DNA of 64,000 nucleotides from Verrucomicrobiota bacterium (GTDB lineage Bacteria; Verrucomicrobiota; Verrucomicrobiia; Opitutales; Opitutaceae). This document shows positions 44,098 through 53,440 of the stretch, piece by piece (the stretch's first letter is position 1; each line of letters begins with the position of its first letter). A program made the position numbers and the translations under genes. Below the pieces are notes generated by a model. It was not told the origin of the DNA. It saw nothing but the letters and a program-made list of their open reading frames with translations, and did no database searches. The DNA is taken from positions 1 to 64,000 of the forward strand of contig JAEWBF010000117.1 in assembly GCA_023391285.1 (NCBI GenBank), given 5' to 3'.

Positions 44098-44957
44098 ACG
44101 ACCGCTGTCCCATTTCCGTTCTCATTCCCGCGAAAAACGAACGCGCCAATATCGAAGCGTGCATCGCGTCCGCCGCGTTTGCCGACGAAATCGTCGTCGT
44201 CGACTCCGGCAGCACCGACGGCACCCGCGAACTCGCCGAATCGCTCGGCGCTCGCGTTGTGAATTTCCAGTGGAACGGCCGCTTCCCCAAAAAGAAAAAC
44301 TGGGCGCTGGCCAACATCCCTTGGCGCCACGAGTGGGTGTTCATCCTCGATGCCGACGAGCGCATCACGCCCGAACTCGCCGACGAACTCCGCCGCATCG
44401 TGTCCGCTCCAACCGCCAACGGATACTACGTCAACCGCCGTTTCTGGTTCATCGACGGCTGGCTTCGCCACTGCGGCTATTACCCCAGCTGGAACCTGCG
44501 GTTTTTCCGCCATCCTCTCGGCCGCTACGAGCAATTCGGCGAGATGGCAGACACCTCCTCGGGCGACAACGAAGTGCATGAACACGTCGTCCTCTCCGGC
44601 CAGTCTGCACACCTGCGCGGCGAAATGGAGCATTACGCGTTTCCGGACATCGCAACCTGGGTTGAGAAACACAACCGCTACAGCAACTGGGAAGCCCAGC
44701 TCCTCACCGATGGCGGCAGCGAGTCCGTGCGACACGCCGATCAGCTCACCCCCGCCCTCGCGCGCAAACGCCGCCTGAAACAGTTCGCTCGACACCTTCC
44801 GTTCCGCCCACTGCTCCGCTTCCTTTATCACTACGTTTACCGTCTCGGATTCCTCGACGGCTACCGTGGTTTCGCTTTCTGCCGCCTCATGGGTTTCTAT
44901 GAATTCTTGAGCTGCGCCAAAGCCAACGAGCTCCGCCGCACCTCCCGCCGCTCCTGA
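44094..44957 (+). CDS. GT2 family glycosyltransferase (WaaE/KdtX-like)
   Basis: A 287-residue GT-A enzyme with ISVLIPAKNERANIEACIAS, VVVDSGSTDGT, WNGRFPKKKNWALANIP and WVFILDADERITPELADELR (DAD). The order and the basic PKKKNWAL segment match the WaaE/KdtX group that adds sugars to LPS core or glycan primers. The start overlaps the upstream stop. Confidence 0.93.
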   Translation: MNDRCPISVLIPAKNERANIEACIASAAFADEIVVVDSGSTDGTRELAESLGARVVNFQWNGRFPKKKNWALANIPWRHEWVFILDADERITPELADELRRIVSAPTANGYYVNRRFWFIDGWLRHCGYYPSWNLRFFRHPLGRYEQFGEMADTSSGDNEVHEHVVLSGQSAHLRGEMEHYAFPDIATWVEKHNRYSNWEAQLLTDGGSESVRHADQLTPALARKRRLKQFARHLPFRPLLRFLYHYVYRLGFLDGYRGFAFCRLMGFYEFLSCAKANELRRTSRRS

Positions 44958-46159
44958 TGGCGCGCCTCGTCTTCTTCAACCGCTTCTACTGGCCCGACGA
45001 GCCTGCCACCGCGCAACTCCTCGTCGACCTCGCCGAAGCACTCGCCACGGACGGACACGATGTATCCGTCGTCACGAGTCGCCCCGCCGGCTCCCCGGTT
45101 TTCGAGCAACACAACGGAATCGACATCCACCGCGTTCGCTCTCTTCGCCTCCACGGAAAGGGTCTTCTTCCCCGTATCCTCGATTTGGTGACGTTTTACC
45201 CCGGAGCATTTCTCCTCCTTCTGCAACGCGTGAAACGCGGAGATGTCCTCGTCGCCATGACCGACCCGCCGCTCAGCGGAATCCTCGCAGCCGCGGTCGC
45301 GAAGTTGCGCGGCGCCAAACTCGTCCACTGGGTGCAGGACATCTATCCGGAGATCGCGGTCCTGCTCACCCGCCAGCGCTGGCTGCTGGCTTCACGTCCC
45401 ATGCGTGACGCCGCGTGGCGCGCAGCCCGCGCGTGTTTCGTTCCCGGCGAAACGATGGCGAACGCACTTCGTGCCGCCCACGTTCCGCTCTCACGGATCT
45501 TCGTTTCTCCCAACTGGGCGCCCGCCGGCCTTCGCCCTCCCGGCGCTGAAAGCGTTGCTGCATTGCGCGCGCGCTGGAACCTTTCCGATAAGTTCGTCGC
45601 CCTCTACTCGGGCAACCTCGGTCGCGTCCACGATCTCGAGCCTCTCCTCGAGGTTGCCGCCCTGCTTCAATCGGATCCGACCTTCGCCTTCGTTTTCATT
45701 GGAGGAGGCGCCAGCCGCGAACCGCTTCAGCGCGCGGTTGAACAACGCTGTCTTACCAATGTTCATTTTTATCCCGCTCAACCCCGAGAACATCTCTCCG
45801 TCTCACTCGGAGTCGGCGACGTTCACTTCGTCACGCTGAAACCGGGTGCCGAAGCAGCGGTGTTTCCGAGCAAGCTCTACGGCATCGCTCAAGTGGGCCG
45901 CCCCGTGGTCTTCATTGGATCGCCCGAATCCGATGTCGCCTGCAACGTCATGAATCATCAATTCGGCGCGGTCTTCACTCGTGGCCAAGCTCCGGCGATC
46001 GCGACCTGGCTCGTAAACCTGCGCACCGACCCACAGCGCCAATCCCAACTCTCCGCCGCTGCACTCGCTTTCGCGCCGCGCGGTCGAGAACACGCGCTGC
46101 AACAGTGGCGCGAATTCCTGGCCTCACCCGAACTTGCCGCTTCCTCACCCCGCCCCTAA
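44957..46159 (+). CDS. GT4 family glycosyltransferase (WbuB-like)
   Basis: A 400-residue enzyme of the WbuB type: FFNRFYWPDEPATAQLLVDL, VLVAMTDPPLSGILAAAVAK, LVHWVQDIYPEIAVLL and VALYSGNLGRVHDLEPLLEV, ending with AAVFPSKLYGIAQVGRPVVF. WbuB homologues transfer aminosugars such as FucNAc. It lies next to the priming transferase, so it may act early in repeat assembly. Confidence 0.92.
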   Translation: MARLVFFNRFYWPDEPATAQLLVDLAEALATDGHDVSVVTSRPAGSPVFEQHNGIDIHRVRSLRLHGKGLLPRILDLVTFYPGAFLLLLQRVKRGDVLVAMTDPPLSGILAAAVAKLRGAKLVHWVQDIYPEIAVLLTRQRWLLASRPMRDAAWRAARACFVPGETMANALRAAHVPLSRIFVSPNWAPAGLRPPGAESVAALRARWNLSDKFVALYSGNLGRVHDLEPLLEVAALLQSDPTFAFVFIGGGASREPLQRAVEQRCLTNVHFYPAQPREHLSVSLGVGDVHFVTLKPGAEAAVFPSKLYGIAQVGRPVVFIGSPESDVACNVMNHQFGAVFTRGQAPAIATWLVNLRTDPQRQSQLSAAALAFAPRGREHALQQWREFLASPELAASSPRP

Positions 46160-46168
46160 GCACGTCCG

Positions 46169-47530
46169 ATGACCACGTCGCGAAAAGTCTTCCTCGCGCT
46201 CGCGCTGCTCGATGCGGCGTCGGTCTTCGTCGTCTTCAACGTGGTGAGTTTTGCGCGCGGGGTTTCCGCCGGTCCGCTGATCTTCTCGGCCCTGATCGTG
46301 CCCTATCTGATTCTTACCTTCGCGATCTACCTCATCGACGGCTATCGCTCGCGCACCGACATGCTGAGCCTCGACTACACGAGCGAGCACGTAATCGCAC
46401 TATTCAGCGCGCTGCTTGCGACGCTGCTGCTGACCTTCGTGATCTTCCCATCGGGCTACGAACTTCAGTCGAGCCGTATCGTCATCGCTCTCAGCTACGT
46501 TATCCTGATCCCGCTCACCCTCACCTATCGCCGCGTGCTCTGCCAGCGCATGGAGTCGGTTCGCGTTTCGCGCAGCATTGTTTTTATCGGAGATGAAGCG
46601 AGCTACCAGGCATTCCGAGCCGAATACGAACGACTCGAGATGATTCAGCCGCTGATCTACGCGCGAGGCGAGACTCCGGCAACTCAGTCTGACGCCGTTG
46701 CCACCCGCCCTTTCAGCGAAGTCATCGATGGGGCTCTCTCCGGGAACATCTCCGTCGAAGCCATCGTTCTTCGCGAAAGCGCCCGCGAGCTCCAGCCCGA
46801 TGTTTCACGCAAGCTCGTCGAACTCTATTTCGGCGGCCTCCCTACCTACACGCTCGAACTTTTTCACCAGGTCTACTGGCGAAAGATTCCGCTCTACCGC
46901 CTCAACCAGACCTGGCTTTTCCAAGAGGGTTTTCCGATCGCGCGCGAACCCGTCTTCGAACGCCTGAAGCGCGCCACCGACATCCTCCTGGCGTCGGTCG
47001 GCATCGCTCTCGCCTCACCCATCGTCCTGCTCGGCGCAATCGCCGTCTGGCTCGAAAGCGGACGGCCCCTTTTCTTTAAACAAAAGCGCATCGGCCGAAA
47101 CCAGGTTCCTTTCGTGGTCCGCAAACTTCGCTCCATGCGCGTAGGGTCGGACAAAGGAGATCTCTACACGCGGCCCGACGACAACCGCGTCACGCGTGTC
47201 GGCCGGTTCTTGCGCGCAACACGCATCGACGAATTCCCGCAACTCTGGAATGTCCTGCGCGGCGACATGAGCCTCATCGGCCCGCGCGCCGAATGGGACC
47301 GCTTGGTCGAAAACTATCAGCGTGAAATCCCCTGCTATCATTTCCGCCATCTCGTCAAACCCGGCATCACCGGCTGGGCCCAGATCAACTATCCCTACGG
47401 TGCCAGCACCGAAGACACCCTCCGCAAACTCGAATACGACCTCTACTACATCCGCCACTTCTCCTTCCGCCTCGATGCCGCAATCATCCTGAAGACGATC
47501 CACGTCATGCTCTTTGGCAAAGGCCGGTGA
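46169..47530 (+). CDS. Polyprenyl-phosphate sugar-1-phosphate transferase (WcaJ/WbaP type)
   Basis: A 453-residue protein with four N-terminal membrane segments, a central domain and a C-terminal bacterial sugar transferase domain from about residue 268: FERLKRATDILLASVGIALA, FFKQKRIGRNQVPFVVRKLR, LRATRIDEFPQLWNVLRGDM and SLIGPRAEW, HLVKPGITGWAQINYPYG. It loads the first sugar-1-phosphate onto undecaprenyl phosphate and so starts chain synthesis. This is the only priming enzyme visible in the locus. Confidence 0.96.
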   Translation: MTTSRKVFLALALLDAASVFVVFNVVSFARGVSAGPLIFSALIVPYLILTFAIYLIDGYRSRTDMLSLDYTSEHVIALFSALLATLLLTFVIFPSGYELQSSRIVIALSYVILIPLTLTYRRVLCQRMESVRVSRSIVFIGDEASYQAFRAEYERLEMIQPLIYARGETPATQSDAVATRPFSEVIDGALSGNISVEAIVLRESARELQPDVSRKLVELYFGGLPTYTLELFHQVYWRKIPLYRLNQTWLFQEGFPIAREPVFERLKRATDILLASVGIALASPIVLLGAIAVWLESGRPLFFKQKRIGRNQVPFVVRKLRSMRVGSDKGDLYTRPDDNRVTRVGRFLRATRIDEFPQLWNVLRGDMSLIGPRAEWDRLVENYQREIPCYHFRHLVKPGITGWAQINYPYGASTEDTLRKLEYDLYYIRHFSFRLDAAIILKTIHVMLFGKGR

Positions 47531-47533
47531 CCG

Positions 47534-49006
47534 ATGAAGCCACTTGTCACCGCCCTCTCACTGCTCGCCATCATCGTGACCGTAGCCCTCGCGGGACTGC
47601 GGGTGCAATCCGCGGAAGCGACCGCTGTCGGCGGCGCCGTTCCCCAAACGTCCGGTTGCGAGATCGAAAGCGCGTTCAATATCTGGCGCGCCGCGCACGG
47701 CCAGCCGGTTTACGGGGACAGCTCGCGCGTGCCATTCGCCGGCACCTATTTCAATTGGCTGTTCTACTCCAGCTACGGCGCAATCGTCCGCGCCTTTGCC
47801 GCTGCCGACGACACGGCGCAACTCTATCGACTCGCGCGCCAGCTCACCTTGCTCGGGGCGTTGTTCGGAACTGCCGTATTCACGGGGCTGCTCGTTCGGG
47901 TCAATCGTTCTGCCGGCGGTTCACGCATCGCATTCGCAGCGGCAATGGGAGTGGCGATGTTCTTTGGAGTCCTCCCCGGCTGGTGGGTGATCACTGCGCG
48001 TCCCGATATATGGGGCCTCGCGCTCGAAGCAGCAGGCCTCGTTTGGTTTCTTGCGTGGCATCGCCGCGTGCCACCCGGCGCCGTCCTCGGAGCTGCCGTG
48101 TTCTTTTATCTGGCCTGGTCTTTCAAACAAACCTTCGTCGCGGGACCCGCTGCGGTGGGTTTGTTCCTCGTATCTCATCGCAGCTGGCGCGATACGGTTC
48201 TTCTCGTCGCGTTCATGGGCGTGGCTATCGGTCTCACAATGTTTGTGATGGGACCTTCATACCGCTTCGGACTCTCGGAGACGGTCGCGGCCACCGGCTT
48301 CAACCTCTCCGTGGGCCGCGGCAATGCCGCGTCGGCCGCTTGGAAGCTTCTCTGGCTTCTGCTCGCCCTGCCACTTGTCTGGATCTCGCGTGCCGATCTG
48401 TTTGCGCGCGAAAACCGTTCGCTTCGTCAAGACGCGTTTCAGGTCGGGCTACTCGGCACGATCAGCAGCCTGGCGATCTTCGTCCCCTCTGCCTCCAAGG
48501 TCGGAGCCGCCACTAACTATTACTTCAGCCCCGCGCTGATGCTCACGCTCGCCGTGAGCGCTGCTCTTGCGGTCAACCCACCGAAGGAGCGTTACGTGCT
48601 GCCTTCCGCCCTCGTCTTACTCGCATTGCCACTCGCTGTGCTACTCGGCTTCGCCGGACGCACTCATCTGACCGACGATGCCGCCGCGCTGGCGCAACGG
48701 TGGGCGGTGTGGAAAGATCGGCCGTCGCCCCGATTCTCATCTGACCTCAGTCTCAATATGCCACAACCCGGCGACAGCTCGCCTGCTTTCATTCTCGGCT
48801 TCAACTACGAAGCCGATCGCGCACGAGGCCGCGTTTTCGAGGCGAACGGCATCGGGGGACTCATAGAAACAGGGTATTTCGCCTCGCTTCTTCTCCCCAG
48901 CAATACGCGCGACAGTTATGATGGAGGCTCGCTGAAGCGTTACATGCGCAGCGAGGAAGTGGCCGGATTCGCCTTGTATCGCCGGGTCGACACGAGATCC
49001 GAGTAA
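47534..49006 (+). CDS. GT-C-like multi-pass membrane protein
   Basis: A 490-residue membrane protein with an external loop after the first segment (GCEIESAFNIWRAAHGQPVY, acidic E-x-E) and about eleven more hydrophobic segments, a plan shared by GT-C glycosyltransferases. LNMPQPGDSSPAFILGFNYE begins a short soluble tail. It is more distant from the genes at 21254 and 35447 than those are from each other. It is the last gene of the locus; the plus strand then has an 79-bp gap before the flavoprotein gene. Confidence 0.65.
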   Translation: MKPLVTALSLLAIIVTVALAGLRVQSAEATAVGGAVPQTSGCEIESAFNIWRAAHGQPVYGDSSRVPFAGTYFNWLFYSSYGAIVRAFAAADDTAQLYRLARQLTLLGALFGTAVFTGLLVRVNRSAGGSRIAFAAAMGVAMFFGVLPGWWVITARPDIWGLALEAAGLVWFLAWHRRVPPGAVLGAAVFFYLAWSFKQTFVAGPAAVGLFLVSHRSWRDTVLLVAFMGVAIGLTMFVMGPSYRFGLSETVAATGFNLSVGRGNAASAAWKLLWLLLALPLVWISRADLFARENRSLRQDAFQVGLLGTISSLAIFVPSASKVGAATNYYFSPALMLTLAVSAALAVNPPKERYVLPSALVLLALPLAVLLGFAGRTHLTDDAAALAQRWAVWKDRPSPRFSSDLSLNMPQPGDSSPAFILGFNYEADRARGRVFEANGIGGLIETGYFASLLLPSNTRDSYDGGSLKRYMRSEEVAGFALYRRVDTRSE

Positions 49007-49085
49007 CGCAACTGCTACGGTCGTTTGCCCGGGAGGCGCAAACACATGTATTGCGGGCGGAACTTCCTGCTCCTGTCTTATTCAC

Positions 49086-50471
49086 GTGCAACGTTACGAC
49101 TTCCTCGTCCTCGGCGGCGGCAGCGCCGGATTCAACGCCGCTCGCCTCGCCGTCTCCCTTGGCTTGAAGACCGCCATTGTCGACGGTGCGCGCGAACTCG
49201 GCGGGCTTTGCATCCTCCGCGGCTGCATGCCGTCGAAAACCCTGCTCTACATCGCCGATGTCCTTCATCTCGCCCGCAAGGGTCGCACGTTCGGCTTAAA
49301 AATTCCTTCGGCGGAGGCTGACATGCGCGCGATCCACGCGCGGAAAAAGAAGATCATCGCCGAGTTCGCCGACTACCGCGTCAAAGCGCTCGAGAACGGG
49401 AAATTCGATCTCATCCGCGCGCACGGCCACTTCATCGATCCGCACACCCTCGAGCTTTCCGATGGGCGATCGGTCCGGGCTAAACACATCCTCATCGCCA
49501 CGGGCTCAAAGCCGTCCGTTCCCGCCGTTCCCGGTCTCGCCGACACGCCGTTCTGGACGAGTGACGACGTCCTCGACCTCGATTTCGTCCCGAAAAGCGT
49601 GCTCGTCCTCGGCGGCGGCATCGTCGCCTGCGAACTCGCCCAGTTCCTCAACCGCATCGGCGCGCGCGTCACCCTCGTGCAACGAAGCATCAACATCCTT
49701 CGCGACCACTCCGCGGCTGCCTCCGATGTCGTGCAGCAGGCGTTTCGCGACGAAGGCATCGAGGTGTTCGCCGGCACGCATCTGCAAAAAGTGTGGCGCG
49801 ATGACCGCGGCGTCGCCGTCAAATTCCTCTGCGCCGGCAAGGTCGTCACCCGCCGCGCCGCCCATCTCTTCAACGCCCTCGGCCGCACGCCCAACACCGC
49901 CTCGCTCAATCTTTCCGCCGCCGGCGTAAAAACCCGCATCACCGAACAGATCGTCATCAACCGCTGGCATCAAACCACCACCCCGCACATCTACGCCGCG
50001 GGCGACTGCTCCGGTCCCGCCGAGATCGTTCACGTCGCCATCCAACAAGGCGAACTCGTCGCCCGCCACGCCGCCGGCATCCGCAAACTCAAGCCCGTCG
50101 ACTACTCGCTCCTCCTCAACGTCGTCTTCACCGATCCCCAACTCGCCACCATCGGGCTCCTCGAACGCGACCTGCAGCGCAAGAAGCGCAAATACCTCGT
50201 CGCCTCGTATCCATTTAACGATCACGGCAAATCCATCCTGATGGACGCCAACTACGGCTACGTGAAAGTCATCGCCGAGCCGCGCCGCGGCCGCATCCTC
50301 GGCGCCGAAATCGTCGGCAAAGACGCCGGCGAGCTCATTCACGCTTTCAGCGGTCCGCTTGCCATGCGCGCCACCGTCTTCGACCTCCTCCGCGCACCGT
50401 GGTATCATCCCACGCTCGCCGAGATCGTCACCTATCCGCTCGAAGAAATCGCCGAGCAGATCAAAAAGTAG
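49086..50471 (+). CDS. Dihydrolipoamide dehydrogenase/mercuric reductase-like flavoprotein
   Basis: A 461-residue pyridine nucleotide-disulfide oxidoreductase. FAD motif FLVLGGGSAGFNAAR, redox disulfide GGLCILRGCMPSK (Cys42, Cys47), NAD motif VLVLGGGIVACELAQFLNRI, FAD contact IYAAGDC, and the C-terminal His-Glu in WYHPTLAE. The enzyme moves electrons between NAD(P)H and a disulfide substrate. Its spacer is four residues, as in lipoamide dehydrogenases, but no dehydrogenase-complex genes lie nearby, so the substrate is open. The start is GTG at 49086. The gene converges with hisA, leaving only 9 bp. Confidence 0.88.
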   Translation: MQRYDFLVLGGGSAGFNAARLAVSLGLKTAIVDGARELGGLCILRGCMPSKTLLYIADVLHLARKGRTFGLKIPSAEADMRAIHARKKKIIAEFADYRVKALENGKFDLIRAHGHFIDPHTLELSDGRSVRAKHILIATGSKPSVPAVPGLADTPFWTSDDVLDLDFVPKSVLVLGGGIVACELAQFLNRIGARVTLVQRSINILRDHSAAASDVVQQAFRDEGIEVFAGTHLQKVWRDDRGVAVKFLCAGKVVTRRAAHLFNALGRTPNTASLNLSAAGVKTRITEQIVINRWHQTTTPHIYAAGDCSGPAEIVHVAIQQGELVARHAAGIRKLKPVDYSLLLNVVFTDPQLATIGLLERDLQRKKRKYLVASYPFNDHGKSILMDANYGYVKVIAEPRRGRILGAEIVGKDAGELIHAFSGPLAMRATVFDLLRAPWYHPTLAEIVTYPLEEIAEQIKK

Positions 50472-50480
50472 CGCGCTGCT

Positions 50481-51227
50481 TCAGCTCGCGCCTCTCGTCC
50501 CCGCGATCTCGAGCAGATCGCGCAACTCCACGCGCTGCTCGTAAAGCGCTTTCCCCACGATCACTCCGTCAAGACGGACGTGACGCTGCGCCAGCTTCGC
50601 CAATTCGATCACATCTTCACGCCGGCTCACGCCGCCGCTCGCAATCACCCGAAACTTTCCCGCATTCAACATCGCCTCCTGCGCCGGATAATTTGGCCCC
50701 GTCAGCATTCCGTCCGTGCCGATGTCCGTGTGAATGATCGTCGCTACCCCGAGCGCGTCCATCCTCTGCGCGAGCGCAATCGCGCTCATGTCCGACGTCG
50801 CCACCCAGCCCTTGACCGCCACTTGGCCATTTTTCGCGTCGATTCCGACCGCAATCTTCTCGCCGAAACTCTGCACCAGTTCGCCGACAAACCCCTCGCT
50901 CTCCGCCGCGCGCGTCCCAATCACCACTCGACTCACCCCAAATCCCAGCGCCCGCTCCACCGCCGCGCGCGTCCGCAATCCGCCGCCGAGCTGCACCTTC
51001 ATCCCAATCGCCGCGATCGCCTGCACCGCCGCGAGATTCTGCGGTTCCCCCGCAAAGGCCCCGTCAAGGTCGACTACATGAACCCACTCACTGCCCGCCG
51101 CGCGAAACTGCTGCGCCACGTCGGCCGGGTTTTCCGCATAGACCGTTTCCTGGTCGGCGCGTCCTTGCGTCAGCCGCACACAGCGGCCGCCTTTGATGTC
51201 GATGGCGGGATAAATCGTCATTCGCAA
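50481..51227 (-). CDS. hisA: Phosphoribosylformimino-5-aminoimidazole carboxamide ribotide isomerase
   Basis: A 248-residue TIM-barrel enzyme of histidine synthesis. YPAIDIKGGRCVRLTQGRAD, VHVVDLDGAFAGEP, QLGGGLRTRAAVERAL, HTDIGTDGMLTGPNYPAQEA and ASGGVSRREDV are all HisA family signatures, with the catalytic Asp pair in PAIDI and HTDIGTDG. The other his genes are not in the window. The start could also be the ATG two codons further in. It is divergent from the M42 peptidase with 41 bp between starts. Confidence 0.96.
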   Translation of the reverse strand: MRMTIYPAIDIKGGRCVRLTQGRADQETVYAENPADVAQQFRAAGSEWVHVVDLDGAFAGEPQNLAAVQAIAAIGMKVQLGGGLRTRAAVERALGFGVSRVVIGTRAAESEGFVGELVQSFGEKIAVGIDAKNGQVAVKGWVATSDMSAIALAQRMDALGVATIIHTDIGTDGMLTGPNYPAQEAMLNAGKFRVIASGGVSRREDVIELAKLAQRHVRLDGVIVGKALYEQRVELRDLLEIAGTRGAS

Positions 51228-51268
51228 AAACGCTTTGCGCCCCCGACCACCGGCGCGAGACTAAAACC

Positions 51269-52333
51269 ATGCCCGATTATCAGGTGCCCACTTTTCTCGC
51301 CGAACTGCTCCATGCCCGCTCGCCTTCCGGCTACGAATCCGAAGCGCAAGCCGTCTTCGATCGCCACGTCAAACCGTCCGCCGACGAATACCGCAACGAT
51401 GCCCTCGGTAACCGCATCGCCACGCTCAACCCCGCGGGCGATCCCGTCCTCATGCTCGCCGGCCACATGGACGAACTCGGCCTCATCATCACCTACGTCA
51501 ACAAAGACGGCTTTCTCTATTTCGACACCGTCGGGGGCCACGACCTTAGCGTCATTTCCGGCCGCCGCGTGATCATCCAGACCGAAAATGGTCCGGTCAT
51601 CGGCGTCACCGGCAAGCGTGCGATCCACCTCATGGACGAAGAGGACCGCAAGAAGGTCCCGAAGAAGCACGAGATCTGGATCGATATCGGCGTCCGCTCG
51701 AAGAAAGAAGCGCTTGAGCGCATCGCGATCGGCGACGTCGCCACCTACGACCACGACCTGCAGATGATCAACGGCTCGGTCGGCGCCGCCCGCGCCTTCG
51801 ACAACAAGGTCGGCGCCTACATCGTCGGCGAAACCCTCCGCCGTCTCGCCAAGGAGAAAAAACTCGCCGCGAAAATTGTATCCGTGGCGACATCACAGGA
51901 GGAAATCGGCGTCCGCGGCGCGACCACCGCGGCCTATTCCGTCAATCCTCACCTCGCTGTCGCCATCGACGTCGGCCACGCAACCGACCACCCCGATTGC
52001 GACAACCGCCGCTTCGGCGAAACCAAACTCGGCGGCGGCCCGATCATCTGCCGCGGCGCCAATATCAATCCCAAGATCTACCAGAAGCTCGTCGCCGCCG
52101 CTAAAAAGGCGGGCATCCCTTATCAACTCGAAGCCGACCCACGCCCCACCGGCACCGACGCCCGCGCGATCCAGATGGGCCGCGGCGGTGTCGCAACAGG
52201 ACTCCTCAGCATCCCACTCCGTTACATGCATACGCCGAGCGAGGTCGTCGACCTCGAGGACGTCGAACGCTGCGTAAAGCTGCTCGTCGAGTTCGCGCGC
52301 GCCCTGAAAAAAGGCGATTACGCTCACTGGTAG
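51269..52333 (+). CDS. M42 family metallo-aminopeptidase (glutamyl aminopeptidase/endoglucanase type)
   Basis: A 354-residue protein with the co-catalytic metal site spread over AGHMDE (His66), FDNKVG (Asp178), SQEEIG (Glu211-Glu212), AIDVGHA (Asp234) and YMHTPSE near the C-terminus. M42 enzymes form large tetrahedral dodecamers that clip amino acids from peptides in the cytoplasm. Length and order are standard. It is transcribed alone toward the convergent secreted unknown. Confidence 0.93.
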   Translation: MPDYQVPTFLAELLHARSPSGYESEAQAVFDRHVKPSADEYRNDALGNRIATLNPAGDPVLMLAGHMDELGLIITYVNKDGFLYFDTVGGHDLSVISGRRVIIQTENGPVIGVTGKRAIHLMDEEDRKKVPKKHEIWIDIGVRSKKEALERIAIGDVATYDHDLQMINGSVGAARAFDNKVGAYIVGETLRRLAKEKKLAAKIVSVATSQEEIGVRGATTAAYSVNPHLAVAIDVGHATDHPDCDNRRFGETKLGGGPIICRGANINPKIYQKLVAAAKKAGIPYQLEADPRPTGTDARAIQMGRGGVATGLLSIPLRYMHTPSEVVDLEDVERCVKLLVEFARALKKGDYAHW

Positions 52334-52346
52334 GAAACGGAATCTT

Positions 52347-52370
52347 GTAGCGGAACGCGTGAGCGTTTCG
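52347..52370 (+). repeat. 24-bp interspersed repeat, copy 3
   Basis: Identical to the copies at 7655-7678 and 7739-7762. It lies in the 69-bp gap between two convergent genes, with an 8-bp hairpin stem (CGGAACGC/GCGTTTCG) that could slow both polymerases, though no T-run follows. Confidence 0.85.
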
Positions 52371-52402
52371 TGTCTGCGCCGCCGGACGCCTCCCGCTCCG
52401 AA

Positions 52403-53299
52403 CTACTGCGCCGGCCCAAGCACAACCTCGAAACTCGCCTCCTGGTCGCGCGCAAAGAGCGGCGAGAGTTGTTCCAATTCGATCAGCGGCGCACGCGCTC
52501 CGCTGAGATACACCTGCGTCACGAAACCCTCATCCGGCGTCGACTCGACGCGCCCGGAGCTCACGCCCACCTTCACGCGAACGGTCTCGGCGCCAATTCG
52601 CGCCGTAAGCGGCTGCTGCCGAAATCCAAGTTTTTCCATCTTTCCCACATGGCGCAGGGTCAGCCGGGATCCCTCCGCCTGCACGTGCGGCGGCTCGGGA
52701 AACGTCTTGATCGGATGATCCCCGCGCCCGAGGTGAAGTTGCACGTAACCACGCGGTTCCTCAGTCGACGGCTCCGTCCGCACGCTCACCTCGGCGTTCG
52801 CCAACACCTGCACGACATGAATGATCTGCGCCGCACGACGGCCGCCATCGATGCGCGCATCGCAACGCAACTCGCCGTCCTCCCACCGATAAATTCGCCG
52901 CAGTCGCGGCCACTCGTCTCCCGTGCTCGGCATCAACAACTCCAACCGACCGCCCTCAACATCCACCCTTTCCGCCGCGCTCGCCTCCCACGCCGACGGC
53001 GGCGGCCAGTTGCGCGACCATTCCGATTGAGGGCCAAGCCACACGCGATGCCCGCCCCACTCGGCGCGATTGCTCAAATCCGGCGGAACGTAGAGCAGGT
53101 TGTCGCCGCCCGCGGGTCCGAAAAAAATCAGCCGCGCCCGCGCCACCGAGACCACCGCTTCATAAGTCCCGGACGTCGACGCATACGCCCGCTCGCCGCT
53201 CCACTCCGTCTCTCGCCATTGCGACTGGTCCGCGCTGAAACCCGCTAAAGGACTCGCCAACATCATCACCATCGCGCCAGCGCACAGGATCACCTTCAT
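52403..53299 (-). CDS. Secreted beta-rich protein, function unknown
   Basis: A 298-residue protein with a signal peptide (VILCAGAMVMMLASPLAGFSA). A segment NRAEWGGHRVWLGPQSEW and then NWPPPSAWE resembles the GG-x-R-(V/L)-W-PxPQ…WPPP pattern of the DUF4380 group of exported proteins; the rest is mostly beta strands. AGGAGG lies close before the ATG (two bases away), shorter spacing than usual. No catalytic residues are evident. Confidence 0.65.
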   Translation of the reverse strand: MKVILCAGAMVMMLASPLAGFSADQSQWRETEWSGERAYASTSGTYEAVVSVARARLIFFGPAGGDNLLYVPPDLSNRAEWGGHRVWLGPQSEWSRNWPPPSAWEASAAERVDVEGGRLELLMPSTGDEWPRLRRIYRWEDGELRCDARIDGGRRAAQIIHVVQVLANAEVSVRTEPSTEEPRGYVQLHLGRGDHPIKTFPEPPHVQAEGSRLTLRHVGKMEKLGFRQQPLTARIGAETVRVKVGVSSGRVESTPDEGFVTQVYLSGARAPLIELEQLSPLFARDQEASFEVVLGPAQ

Positions 53300-53440
53300 C
53301 GCCTCCTTCTTTCTTCAACTCTTCCGATCTCGCAACCAATTCATGCACGCTCGCGAGTTGAGATAGCACACTTCTCCCCAGCGTGCCCGCCTCTCAGTCG
53401 AAATGGACGCCTCGACAAGGCGTTTACGCCTGCCGGCCGA

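Noticed and set aside
49023..49043. Hairpin GTTTGC/GCAAAC after the last polysaccharide gene as a terminator
   Set aside because: The stem is only six bp and no T-run follows, so termination cannot be claimed.
53418..53431. AGGCGT/ACGCCT hairpin after clpX as terminator
   Set aside because: A 2-nt loop is sterically poor and no T-run follows.
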